Below, in pieces: positions 19,824 through 27,855 of a stretch of 64,000 nt of DNA. This DNA is from Oceanobacter sp. 1_MG-2023. GTDB lineage: Bacteria; Pseudomonadota; Gammaproteobacteria; Pseudomonadales; Oceanobacteraceae. Made by a program: the position numbers and the translations under genes. Location: contig NZ_JAUYWA010000001.1 of NCBI RefSeq assembly GCF_030689025.1, positions 124,001 to 188,000 of the forward strand. The letters run 5' to 3'. The notes under the pieces were generated by a model. The model had not been told where the DNA came from and ran no database searches. It saw nothing but the letters and a program-made list of their open reading frames with translations. How positions within the stretch are numbered: the first letter of the stretch is position 1; every line of letters begins with the position of its first letter.

Positions 19824-21188
19824 TCAAGTATTGTCCCTGAGCCACACCTCAACCCGGCGATTTTTCATTTTCCCTTCTGCCCGATTCACAGAAGCAACCG
19901 GTAAATACTCACCATACCCAACCGAGAGTTCAGGATAAATGCCGTTACGTACCAGTTCACGACGTACCGCCATGGCCCTCAGTTTGGACAACAGCTTGGA
20001 GCGTTTCTCGGTGCGTTTCTTGTCACCAAAGCCGATCAGCATCACTTCGGCATCGTTGCGGCCTTTCTGCTGCAGATAATTAACCAGCCGCTCAATATCC
20101 TTCAGCGCTTTATTGTCCAGCGATGCGCTCCCGGCCCGAAAACGGAAATTAATCGTCAAACGCTTGGCATCATTGGTTATTTCACGAAAATCAGACGGTA
20201 ACTCACTATAAAACTCCGGCACGACTTCTTTCAGTTCCTGTGAAATAAAACCAGAATCCGCGACCACCTGCTGTGCTTCGTTGAGCTGAACAAAGCTCAT
20301 AAACTCAACGACATACGGATTTTCCGGCACATCATCCGTGTACATGAACAAACGCCGGGACAAGGCATAATCTTCAGTGGCAACAGTCAGCTTGTTGGGT
20401 TTCAGTGCCTTGGCGCTGCCATCCGATACGGCCAGCAATTTGGCAGCACGGACCGATGACAAACCGACAAAACCGATTCCGTTATCATCCGCAGAGACCT
20501 CATCAGACAATACCGCATTGGATTCAAAACGCTTGGCCGATGCAATCAACGGCGTATTACCCAGCACCATGGATTTAAAACTGTCCCAGGTACCCGAGTT
20601 TTCATCACGGGCATACACATGAATGGCGCCAGGACGGCCGCCCACCTGCGACCAGTCGGTATAGCCTCCGGAGAAAATCTCGGAGATTTCATCAACACTG
20701 AGTTCACTGACCGGATTGGATGGGTGCACCACAATCGCCAAACCATCAATGCCGATGATATGTTCTGCCGATGGCCTGCTCATATCAGCGATGTGTTTTA
20801 ACAGGCTGGCTTCCTTGGCCTTGATCGGACGGGATGAGGCGGCAATTTCTGATGAACCACTCGCAATCCCCTTGAAGCCGGTACCGGAACCATGTGCGGC
20901 GACGTCTATCGTCAAACGGGTACCAAGATCAGGCAAAAAACCACTGACCACTTTTTCATTATTAAACCGGGTATTACGAATTTGAACGTCTGTCGCCCCT
21001 TTTTCTTCCAGGTATTTTTTAGCCAGATTAGGTCCAAGTTCATCACCAATGGTATTGGAGCCCTGGATACCAAACAGACGTACTTCACCATTTTTTGGCA
21101 GGCCAGTGAAAGGAGATAAAATCCCGGCATTGGCGCTTGAAAAACCCAGAATGGCAAGCAGAGTCAAACAAACACGAATCGTAGTCAT
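19824..21188 (-). CDS. PstS-like phosphate-binding protein fused to an OmpA C-terminal domain
   Basis: 454-residue exported fusion. After a signal peptide (TIRVCLTLLAILGFSSANA) comes a periplasmic binding-protein domain of the PBP-like/PstS2 type: GSNTIGDELGP, the phosphate-loop-like GSGTGFKGIASGSSEIAASS, DGLAIVVHPSNP and ARDENSGTWDSF. From about residue 345 an OmpA/MotB-type peptidoglycan-binding domain begins (NFRFRAGSASLDNKAL, LIGFGDKKR, and NRAEGKMKNRRVEV with the conserved NRRVEV). The fusion implies a binding protein tethered to the wall rather than a free subunit of an ABC importer; no pst genes are adjacent. I chose the ATG at 21188; upstream in-frame starts give no signal peptide. 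Confidence 0.88.
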   Translation of the reverse strand: MTTIRVCLTLLAILGFSSANAGILSPFTGLPKNGEVRLFGIQGSNTIGDELGPNLAKKYLEEKGATDVQIRNTRFNNEKVVSGFLPDLGTRLTIDVAAHGSGTGFKGIASGSSEIAASSRPIKAKEASLLKHIADMSRPSAEHIIGIDGLAIVVHPSNPVSELSVDEISEIFSGGYTDWSQVGGRPGAIHVYARDENSGTWDSFKSMVLGNTPLIASAKRFESNAVLSDEVSADDNGIGFVGLSSVRAAKLLAVSDGSAKALKPNKLTVATEDYALSRRLFMYTDDVPENPYVVEFMSFVQLNEAQQVVADSGFISQELKEVVPEFYSELPSDFREITNDAKRLTINFRFRAGSASLDNKALKDIERLVNYLQQKGRNDAEVMLIGFGDKKRTEKRSKLLSKLRAMAVRRELVRNGIYPELSVGYGEYLPVASVNRAEGKMKNRRVEVWLRDNT

Positions 21189-21465
21189 AATTCTGATTTC
21201 TGGTCGAGAGTTCGGCGCGAGTCTATGAATATTAAGTGACACTTTAGTTACAAAGTTGCCAACCTGACAGATCATTGCATGATGATATCGGCAGGAAATT
21301 GCGCACTTCCCGATCTGGTGGGGTCTTTTGGGGGTACAGCTGTTGGTGATTTGCGGCTTGTCCTATGGAATCAGGATTATGTCGCTGTTGCTCCGGGCCA
21401 GCCACCCGGACCAGCAGACTCGATCCAGCAGACCTGATGATGCATCAATCATCATCAGGTCATGA
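21189..21465. other. 277-base gap with a perfect 10-bp hairpin downstream of bolA
   Basis: The region between the PstS/OmpA gene and bolA holds a perfect inverted repeat at 21433-21459 (CCTGATGATG / CATCATCAGG, 7-base loop), seven bases past the bolA stop. It may act as a transcript-end stabiliser; no T-tract follows. No gene is visible. Confidence 0.4.
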
Positions 21466-21777
21466 TCAGTGTTGCCCGGCACATTGTGGCGACTCAGGTA
21501 CAGCCGTCTGTGCCTGCCATTCCTGTGGCGAATACAAATGCAGCGCCAGAGCATGTACCGGATTTTGCAAAATATCAGCCACCAGGCCATACACCAGCTG
21601 ATGCCGGGCCACCGGGCGCTTGCCCTCAAAAGCGTCGGATACCATCACCAGTTTGTAGTGGGACGTCGTCGCCGGGCCTGCGTGCATATGGCTTTCGTTC
21701 ATCAATTCGAGATGAGATGGTGACAGTGATGCCATCTGCTCAACGATATACTCTTCTGGATACTCTTCAGGCTTCAT
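21466..21777 (-). CDS. bolA: BolA family protein
   Basis: 103 residues with the class II KH-like BolA fold: helix-strand region SLSPSHLELMNESHMHAGP, strand SHYKLVMVSDAFEGK, the invariant RHQLVYGLVADIL helix, and the C-terminal ALHLYSPQEWQ block that marks BolA rather than IbaG. BolA proteins pair with monothiol glutaredoxins in iron-sulfur trafficking and affect morphology and biofilm genes. The conserved His in RHQLVY is a candidate cluster ligand. The ATG at 21777 has GGAG at five to six bases. It is divergent from a ribbon-helix-helix-like gene 100 bases away. The C-terminal tail after EWQ is longer than usual. Confidence 0.93.
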   Translation of the reverse strand: MKPEEYPEEYIVEQMASLSPSHLELMNESHMHAGPATTSHYKLVMVSDAFEGKRPVARHQLVYGLVADILQNPVHALALHLYSPQEWQAQTAVPESPQCAGQH

Positions 21778-21877
21778 AAAAACTCCGGTTACTCGCTCGG
21801 TAATGTCTGCGTATAATCCGCCGCCCCGAGGCATAACTCAAGCCCAGCCCTCTCTCCCGAGTGACCCGGAGCACTGC

Positions 21878-22402
21878 ATGCACGAAAACGATAGTAACAA
21901 CACCCAGAACCTGATCGACAGATATTATCAGGAAGAACAAGAGCGCCGTTTGCAAGAAAAAACCCAAGCTGAAATCAGCGTCAAGATCGAGCCAGCCGAT
22001 CTTGCCATGCTGAATATGATTGCCCGTCGCTTCAACAAAAGCCGCGATGAAATCAGCCGCGACATCATGTCGACGGCGCTGATCGACCTGTTCAGTCATC
22101 TTGACGCTGGTGAACGCAAGTTACTGGCCCGCGATGCCGATGAAGCCACGCGCCAACTGGCAGAAGAAATTGCCGAAGAAAACGGCGTAACCGACGTGGA
22201 TATCCGTCAGGGGCAATGGACCACGCATGAGAAACACTTCGTCAAACTGGAGCGTAAACGTGCCCGCGAGCAAGAAAAGCAGCAAGAATTATTAGCCAAT
22301 GCCGAGCAAGTTCTGGCACAACAGCCAGTCGATACGCTTTCTGCAGAGGGTACGAATCCCTCCGATGAAGCAGAAGCAACATCAGTGTTTGCAGAAGCCT
22401 AG
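21878..22402 (+). CDS. acidic protein with ribbon-helix-helix-like segment, unknown function
   Basis: 174 residues. Residues about 33-75 read like a CopG/Arc-type ribbon-helix-helix: a strand ISVKIEPADL, a helix LAMLNMIARRF, then NKSRDEISRDIM and a second helix ALIDLFSHL. The rest is highly charged and helical (KLERKRAREQEKQQEL), ending in a low-complexity acidic tail. The ATG at 21878 has GGAG seven bases upstream. It is divergent from bolA and followed by a short GC hairpin. DNA binding is an inference from the RHH-like pattern; I do not recognise the family. Confidence 0.65.
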   Translation: MHENDSNNTQNLIDRYYQEEQERRLQEKTQAEISVKIEPADLAMLNMIARRFNKSRDEISRDIMSTALIDLFSHLDAGERKLLARDADEATRQLAEEIAEENGVTDVDIRQGQWTTHEKHFVKLERKRAREQEKQQELLANAEQVLAQQPVDTLSAEGTNPSDEAEATSVFAEA

Positions 22403-22412
22403 CGATTCCAGG

Positions 22413-22431
22413 GCGGCGCTTTCAGCGCCGC
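22413..22431. terminator. GC-rich hairpin between convergent genes
   Basis: An 8-bp perfect stem (GCGGCGCT / AGCGCCGC) with a 3-base loop lies 10 bases after one stop codon and 10 bases from the other. It lacks a clean T-tract, so intrinsic termination is only moderately likely. Confidence 0.5.
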
Positions 22432-22440
22432 GCTATCACT

Positions 22441-22632
22441 CTATTTGCGCCAGAGACGCAATTCACGAAATTCTCCGGGACCTGCTTCCATCCACAGCAC
22501 CTCGGCCTGATCTGAAAAAACAAACTTATTGCCAACCAGGAAACCGGCGCGACGACGACCAGAAACCGTTGCCGAGGCCTGACGGCCCTGACGTTTGGCA
22601 CTTCGAGCGAAATCTTCTTGCAAGACATCCAT
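22441..22632 (-). CDS. small basic protein of unknown function
   Basis: 63 residues beginning MDVLQEDFARSAKRQGRQ, with a very basic middle (SGRRRAGFLVGNKF) and a C-terminus EFRELRLWRK. The composition and short strands are compatible with a small nucleic-acid-contacting fold, but no family is recognised. The ATG at 22632 has GGAG seven bases upstream; a start at 22704 would add 24 residues running into the ylqF promoter. It is divergent from ylqF and converges with the ribbon-helix-helix-like gene. Confidence 0.65.
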   Translation of the reverse strand: MDVLQEDFARSAKRQGRQASATVSGRRRAGFLVGNKFVFSDQAEVLWMEAGPGEFRELRLWRK

Positions 22633-22801
22633 ACATTGTCTCCAACTTGACCAATTCCACAGGAATTTTTCGACCACAGTCAGGTTATCGAGCAAATATG
22701 ACATTCAAATAACGCCCAATTGCTCTCGGGCGGTTGCTCTCACCGGGCCGATCGATACAATGTGCCGCCCTAATTTATTCAGGTCAACCGGATTACACAC
22801 A

Positions 22802-23770
22802 ATGGCAGTCCAATGGTTCCCAGGGCATATGAACAAAGCCCGCAAGAAGATCAGTGAAGCCATGCCGGATATCGATCTGGTGATCGAGGTCATGGATGCA
22901 CGTTTGCCGTTCTCCAGCACCAATCCCATGGTGGACGAGCTGTGTCGCAACAAGCCCGTTATCAAGCTGCTGAACAAGCAGGACCTGGCCGATCCTGATA
23001 TCACCCGGGCCTGGGTCGACTATTTCAGCCAACAGGAAAACACCCAGGCATTGCCATTGGTTGCCGAAGACAAGTCGCAACTCAAGCGGCTGTTGGCCTT
23101 GTGTCAAAAAATGGGCCGTGTGCGTTCCGGACGTAACCAGGCCATGCGCCTGATGGTGATGGGTATCCCCAACGTCGGTAAATCCACTCTGATCAATGGC
23201 CTCGCAGGACGCTATATTGCCCGTACCGGCAATGAACCGGCAGTGACCAAGTCCAATCAGTTGATTGATTTGAAAAACGGCATGGTGCTCTCTGATACGC
23301 CGGGGATTCTTTGGCCCAAGTTTGAAAATGAAAACAGTGGTTATCGCCTGGCTGCCAGTGGTGCCGTCAAGGATACTGCCATCGAATATCAGGATATTGC
23401 CAACCACACACTGGGATTTTTATTGCTGCAATACCCTGACCTGCTGATGCAACGCTACAAGCTCAAGGAAAAGCCCGCGTCAGCAGCCGAGGCACTGGAG
23501 CACATTGGTCGCAAGCGTGGTTGTTTACGCCCGGGTGGCGTGATTGATTTGCACAAGGCAGCAGAGCTGGTACTACACGAATTACGTTCCGGTAAATTGG
23601 GGCGTATTTCTCTCGAAACACCGGAGATGGTCGCCATCGAACAAGCCGCAATCGAAGCTCGCCAACTCGAAGAACAGGAACGGCAAGAAGAAGCACAACG
23701 CTTGCAGCAAGAGCAGCGCCAGCGTCGGCCCCGTCCGGCATCCCATCCAGACGATGACGCGGAGTCGTAA
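22802..23770 (+). CDS. ylqF: YlqF/RbgA-type circularly permuted ribosome-assembly GTPase
   Basis: 322 residues starting MAVQWFPGHMNKARKK, the diagnostic N-terminus of YlqF. G motifs appear in permuted order: G4 LLNKQDL first, then G1 GIPNVGKST, switch region around AVTKSNQ and G3 DTPGILWPKF. The C-terminal domain includes a helical RNA-binding region, ending in a Gln/Glu/Arg-rich tail of about 45 residues that is longer than usual. In Bacillus, RbgA matures the 50S subunit; a similar role is expected. The ATG at 22802 was chosen over a longer frame from 22595, which lacks homology-like sequence. Confidence 0.93.
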   Translation: MAVQWFPGHMNKARKKISEAMPDIDLVIEVMDARLPFSSTNPMVDELCRNKPVIKLLNKQDLADPDITRAWVDYFSQQENTQALPLVAEDKSQLKRLLALCQKMGRVRSGRNQAMRLMVMGIPNVGKSTLINGLAGRYIARTGNEPAVTKSNQLIDLKNGMVLSDTPGILWPKFENENSGYRLAASGAVKDTAIEYQDIANHTLGFLLLQYPDLLMQRYKLKEKPASAAEALEHIGRKRGCLRPGGVIDLHKAAELVLHELRSGKLGRISLETPEMVAIEQAAIEARQLEEQERQEEAQRLQQEQRQRRPRPASHPDDDAES

Positions 23771-23903
23771 GCCGTCACAAAGGAAAGGGGCTGGCGACTT
23801 GATCAATACCAAGCCAACCAAGCCAACCAAACCGATACAGCCGCGCCCGGCGCCGTGATCGATCAGCTCCCCGCCCGGCTGAGCCAAAGGGTATGCGCGT
23901 TGG

Positions 23904-24761
23904 CTAAAAGAGATTCAACGGCAGTTTGAGATAGGACACACCGTTATCTTCTGCATCGGGCAGTGCCCCGGCGCGAATATTAATCTGCAACGATGGCAAA
24001 ATCAGCCGTGGCATCGCCAATCCCGCATCTCTCGCAGTGCGCAAGGCCACAAATGCTGCCTGACTGATACCATCCCGAATATGAATATTGTGCTGGCGCT
24101 GCTCGGCGACCGTTACCGAGCTCATCGCTGGCCGTCCATCCGGGGGATAATCATGGCACAAATACAAGCGCACCCCATCGCCCAGGGCAAACAGTCGCTG
24201 GATCGAGTGATAAAGGGTATCGCTATCCCCTCCCGGAAAGTCACAGCGCGCCGTGCCGGTATCCGGTGCAAACAGCGTATCGCCAATAAAAGCCACCTGC
24301 TCATCCACCACATAACTGACGCAGGCGGGAGTATGCCCCGGAGTTGCCAACACCCGGATCTGGTGATCACCCAGTGTCAGGGTGTCGCCATCAGCAACCA
24401 GCACGTCAAACTGGTGCCCATCCGCAACAAACGTCGCAGGCTCATTGAATATCTTGCTGAACGTTCCCTGCACCTGCTTGATAGGCTGTCCAATCACAAT
24501 TCTGGCCCCTGTCTGGCGGCGCAGATAATCTGCCGCCGACAAATGATCAGCATGGGCATGGGTTTCCAGCACATATACCAGGCGGCTGTTTTTCTCTGCC
24601 AGACGGTCCAGCACCGCATCGATAAAACCGGTACCGGTTCGGCCGGATTTCTGATCAAAATCCATCACCGGATCGACAATCAGCGATAGCTGCTGCTCGG
24701 TGTCTTCCAACCAATGGGTATAAGTAGATGTATCCTGATGGTAGAAACTCTGGATTTGCAT
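23904..24761 (-). CDS. Blh/ETHE1-type metallo-beta-lactamase-fold hydrolase (probable persulfide dioxygenase)
   Basis: 285 residues with the MBL metal motif THAHADH (HxHxDH), PGHTPACVSY (third His), GDTLFAPDTGTARCDFPGG (bridging Asp; the ARCDFPGGD block is typical of ETHE1/Blh) and CHDYPPDGR (last His). This set matches mononuclear iron persulfide dioxygenases, which oxidise glutathione persulfide to sulfite. The neighbouring ArsR regulator and SulP transporter, on the opposite strand, mirror the BigR-Blh arrangement known for hydrogen-sulfide detoxification. No rhodanese or DUF442 domain is fused. The upstream intergenic region contains the candidate ArsR operator. Confidence 0.9.
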   Translation of the reverse strand: MQIQSFYHQDTSTYTHWLEDTEQQLSLIVDPVMDFDQKSGRTGTGFIDAVLDRLAEKNSRLVYVLETHAHADHLSAADYLRRQTGARIVIGQPIKQVQGTFSKIFNEPATFVADGHQFDVLVADGDTLTLGDHQIRVLATPGHTPACVSYVVDEQVAFIGDTLFAPDTGTARCDFPGGDSDTLYHSIQRLFALGDGVRLYLCHDYPPDGRPAMSSVTVAEQRQHNIHIRDGISQAAFVALRTARDAGLAMPRLILPSLQINIRAGALPDAEDNGVSYLKLPLNLF

Positions 24762-24806
24762 GGCAACCTCCGCCTTATCTTGATCATTTCAAAACAACCC
24801 AACTAT

Positions 24807-24822
24807 ATTAGAATATTCTTAT
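24807..24822. promoter_or_regulatory. candidate BigR/ArsR operator in blh-arsR intergenic region
   Basis: The AT-rich 122-base gap between the divergent blh and arsR genes contains the palindrome ATTAGAATATTCTTAT (14 of 16 positions paired) and, just to the right, TATTTAATATA. AT-rich imperfect palindromes of this length are the usual ArsR/BigR targets; overlap with both promoters would allow joint control. That this is the operator is inferred. Confidence 0.5.
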
Positions 24823-24883
24823 TTAGCAATATTTAATATACACTGTATCAGGTGACTTCCAGCAGCCTGATGAGATTGCGGTT

Positions 24884-25189
24884 ATGCCTTCTTCTTTCGA
24901 CACTCAACGCCAACCCGCCGTCCGTCTGCTCAAGGCGCTCGCCAATGAACATCGGCTGGCCATTCTCTGTTTACTCAGACAGGGGGAGATTTCCGTGGCC
25001 GACCTCGGGCGTCAGCTGCCACTCAGTCAATCGGCCCTGTCGCAGCATCTTGCCTGGCTCCGGGGAGAACATCTGGTGGTCAGCCGCCGCGAAGCCCAGT
25101 GCGTTTTTTATTGCCTTGCTGATCACAAGGTGGTTCGCGTTATTCGTTTGTTAAACGAGCTCTACGGAGAGAATACAAACCATGTTTAG
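24884..25189 (+). CDS. ArsR-family regulator, BigR/SqrR-like
   Basis: 101 residues of winged HTH. LKALANEHRLAILCLL is the alpha2 region with Cys29 at the position of the sulfide-reactive cysteine of BigR (ANERRLxILCLL), and the recognition helix is LSQSALSQHLAWLR. BigR and SqrR pair this cysteine with one near the C-terminus; that is absent here, and instead Cys73 and Cys77 lie in the wing (AQCVFYCLAD). I infer a persulfide- or redox-sensing repressor of blh and the downstream SulP gene. Its stop overlaps the sulP start by eight bases (ATGTTTAG), showing an operon. No metal-site CxC is present. Confidence 0.88.
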   Translation: MPSSFDTQRQPAVRLLKALANEHRLAILCLLRQGEISVADLGRQLPLSQSALSQHLAWLRGEHLVVSRREAQCVFYCLADHKVVRVIRLLNELYGENTNHV

Positions 25190-26864
25190 TACTCTGCGCC
25201 ACTACCAACGCGAGTGGTTCTCGGCGGATCTGACAGCGGGTCTGGTCGTTGCGATTTTACTGATTCCCCAGGGCATCGCCTATGCCTTTCTGGCGGGATT
25301 GCCGCCTCAGGCGGGTTTGTACGCTGCGCTGCTGCCCTTGTTTATTTATGCCGTGCTCGGCACCAGCCCCAGCCTTGCGGTTGGCCCAGCGGCCATTGTG
25401 TCCTTGATGACGCTGGAAGCCCTGCAACAGCTGTCGACGCCGGGCGGGGCTGAGTTCAGTCAGCTGGCTGCAGCTTTGGCGGCATTAACCGGGCTGTTTT
25501 TATTGCTGTTTTATCTGATTGGTCTGGGTCGCTGGACAACGTTTATCAGCCACTCGGTCATTTCCGGCTTTTCCAGCGCGGCTGCCATAGTCATTATTAT
25601 TAACCAGAGCAAATCCCTGACCGGCATGTCAGTTCCCCGGCAGGACAGCCTGGCCGATACTCTTTGGTACGTACTGCAACATCTCGGGCAGGCCATTCCT
25701 GCAGTGGTTGTATTGTCTGTAGCAGCCATTCTGTTGCTCAAGTTATGGCCGCTTCTGTGCCGGGTATTGATTGCTGAACACTGGAAAATGTTACGTGAAT
25801 TACTTGGCCGCAGCGGCCCTCTGGTACTGATTGTACTGGGCATCACGCTGGTGCCTGCGCTGCATTTACCCGCAGATATTGTAGGTGATATTCCTTCCGG
25901 TTTACCGGTATTGACGCTGCCTCAACAACTGACGATTGACCAATGGCAATCCTTGATTCCTTCTGCCTTGCTGATTGCGCTTATCGGTTATCTGGAAAGC
26001 CTGTCTGTGGCCACCGCCATGGCACGACGCGTCAAAACCTCCGGGCTGGATGCCAACCGCGAACTGTTGGCGCTAGGTATTGCCAACCTCGGGGCAGCGG
26101 TTTCACAAGCCTATCCGGTGGCGGGCGGATTTGGCCGCAGCATGGTGAATCAGGCGGCAGGTGCCCGCAGCCAATTGGCAGGGCTGATCACACTGGCCGG
26201 TATCGTGCTGGTACTGGTGGTCGCCACCAGCTGGTTCACGGTGCTGCCCAAGGCGTTACTGGGTGCCATTATTGTGGTCGCGGTATTACCGCTGATCAAC
26301 TTTCAGGATGGCTTGCATGCCTGGCGCTTTCAGAAAAGTGACGGCGTGGTCTGGCTGATGACATTTCTGGCGGTGTTGGCGACCAATGCAGAAATCGGTA
26401 TTTCCCTTGGTATTTTACTGTCTCTGATTTTGTATTTACGCCGTTCCAGTGAGCCTCATATCGCCGAAATCGGTCGTTATAAAAACAGTGATCACTTCCG
26501 TAATATCCAGCGCCATGATGTCAGCACCTCACCACATGTATTGATGATTCGGGTTGATGAAAACCTGTATTTTGCCAACAGTCATTACCTGAATACTTTT
26601 ATTATTCGTCGCCTCGAACAGTCGCCGGATATTCACCACGTTGTACTGGTAGGCAGTGCCATCAACCATATCGATTTTAACGGTTACGAAGGTCTGCTGG
26701 AGCTGCACGAGCAGCTGCAATCACTCAATATCCTGTTGCATATGGCGGAGTTCAAAGGGCCGGTGATGGACCTGTTGGAAAACACCGACTGGCTGGAACG
26801 TATCCAGCCCGGACAAGTTTTTTTTACCGCCAGTGAAGCATTAAAGGAGCTGGGCCATGTCTGA
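25182..26864 (+). CDS. SulP-family anion permease with STAS domain
   Basis: 560 residues: about 10-14 membrane segments from VVAILLIPQGIAYAFLAGLPP (SulP signature region) to the RRVKTSGLDANRELLALGIAN loop typical of SulP, then a cytoplasmic STAS domain (about residues 440-555; VLMIRVDENLYFANSHYL, HVVLVGSAINHIDFNGYEGL). SulP proteins move sulfate, bicarbonate or other anions. Being translationally coupled to a BigR-like regulator suggests sulfate or sulfite transport linked to sulfur detoxification, though bicarbonate cannot be excluded. The start overlaps arsR and the stop overlaps the next small ORF by eight bases. Confidence 0.92.
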   Translation: MFSTLRHYQREWFSADLTAGLVVAILLIPQGIAYAFLAGLPPQAGLYAALLPLFIYAVLGTSPSLAVGPAAIVSLMTLEALQQLSTPGGAEFSQLAAALAALTGLFLLLFYLIGLGRWTTFISHSVISGFSSAAAIVIIINQSKSLTGMSVPRQDSLADTLWYVLQHLGQAIPAVVVLSVAAILLLKLWPLLCRVLIAEHWKMLRELLGRSGPLVLIVLGITLVPALHLPADIVGDIPSGLPVLTLPQQLTIDQWQSLIPSALLIALIGYLESLSVATAMARRVKTSGLDANRELLALGIANLGAAVSQAYPVAGGFGRSMVNQAAGARSQLAGLITLAGIVLVLVVATSWFTVLPKALLGAIIVVAVLPLINFQDGLHAWRFQKSDGVVWLMTFLAVLATNAEIGISLGILLSLILYLRRSSEPHIAEIGRYKNSDHFRNIQRHDVSTSPHVLMIRVDENLYFANSHYLNTFIIRRLEQSPDIHHVVLVGSAINHIDFNGYEGLLELHEQLQSLNILLHMAEFKGPVMDLLENTDWLERIQPGQVFFTASEALKELGHV

Positions 26865-27081
26865 CCACACCAACTCACACTCTGAATCACACCCCGAGTC
26901 ACATCCGGATCGGCTGCCACCATCGTTACCAGACCATCCGATGAATAACCCGGCGCCCCCTGACCGTCCAATCTATACGGTCTCCAGTCATCGCTCTGGC
27001 CCCCGTTTTCGGGTGCGATACCGGGAGGGTACACCGCCAGCACCGGGGTGCCGATTGTGCTCTCCCGAGCGCCAGTCATAA
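26857..27081 (+). CDS. small His-rich protein, unknown function
   Basis: 74 residues starting MSDHTNSHSESHPESHPDRL, with regularly spaced histidines in the N-terminal 30 residues, a Pro-rich middle and two cysteines near the C-terminus (GCRLCSP). The start codon overlaps the sulP stop by eight bases (ATGTCTGA), exactly as sulP overlaps arsR, and AGGAG lies eight bases upstream. This supports real translation as the third gene of the operon. Such sequences can bind Zn, Ni or Cu, but no family is recognised. It could also be a truncated relic; GC-rich overlapping minus-strand frames are not credible. Confidence 0.5.
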   Translation: MSDHTNSHSESHPESHPDRLPPSLPDHPMNNPAPPDRPIYTVSSHRSGPRFRVRYREGTPPAPGCRLCSPERQS

Positions 27082-27177
27082 AGCCAGTGCCAGAATGGGC
27101 TGTTGCCAATACACGCCTTAACTTTTGTGCTGAAATGTTTATCATCCCATCACACTCTTCTGCTGGCTGTTTTTTCC

Positions 27178-27654
27178 ATGATGATACTGATCGCTGTCGT
27201 TGGCATTGCCATTATCGCCGCCCTTTCTGTCTACGCCTGGCGCCTGACCCGTCAGGTCAAACGTATTGAGGCTGAACAACAGGCCGAAGCGGCTGCCGCA
27301 GAACAACAGCTGCGTGATTACCAGCACAGCCTGGTGCAGGATGTACGCTTTCTGGCGCGAGCAGTCTTGAGCGAGCAATGTGATATCACCGAAGGGGTCT
27401 TACGCTTGCACCACACCATTAAAGGCCTCGATCCCACGGTCTGGCAGCATGAGAACCTGGCCGTATTACGTATGTTTCACGAGCAAGTGGCTGATATGCC
27501 GATCCTTGATGCCTATAAAAAACTCCCTCCCAAACAACAGTTCGCCATCGACAAGCGTCGCCTGACCCTGGAAGACGAACATAAGGCGGCGATTGAACAT
27601 GCGCTGAAATGGCTGGTCGAATTCCGCTTTCCCGGTTTGACCTTGCTGCATTAA
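27178..27654 (+). CDS. DUF2489-family single-pass membrane protein
   Basis: 158 residues. An N-terminal membrane helix (MILIAVVGIAIIAALSVYAW) is followed by a basic linker, a coiled-coil-like EQQAEAAAAEQQLRDYQHSL and a soluble domain with LVQDVRFLARAVLSEQCDITEGVLRL and LDAYKKLPPKQQFAID, matching DUF2489 proteins of gammaproteobacteria. Function unknown. The start is uncertain: ATGs at 27178/27181 put the helix at the N-terminus, while 27103 adds a hydrophobic lead with no ribosome binding site. It may belong to the arsR-sulP transcript. Confidence 0.75.
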   Translation: MMILIAVVGIAIIAALSVYAWRLTRQVKRIEAEQQAEAAAAEQQLRDYQHSLVQDVRFLARAVLSEQCDITEGVLRLHHTIKGLDPTVWQHENLAVLRMFHEQVADMPILDAYKKLPPKQQFAIDKRRLTLEDEHKAAIEHALKWLVEFRFPGLTLLH

Positions 27655-27855
27655 GACCGGGACGCTGCCATATACGCCATCATATCGGGGAAGTATTCCG
27701 CAGCCTGAAGCGGTTCCGCCGGTGGGCGGCAATCCGGGATATATTGTGATGTGCGGACAGTGGCGCTGCAGCAGAACCATCGACCAGCCTTCAACCGCTC
27801 ATGACATGACTGACAATACACCCATGGATATCCAACATAACGTCAAGGAGTCTGT

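Noticed and set aside
19106..19852. 248-codon minus-strand frame opposite the YecA-like gene
   Set aside because: Overlaps a real gene and the terminator; Ser-rich composition is the antisense of acidic codons, and no start site is seen.
26684..27145. 153-codon minus-strand frame across the sulP end
   Set aside because: Antisense to sulP and the His-rich gene; no family resemblance or ribosome binding site.
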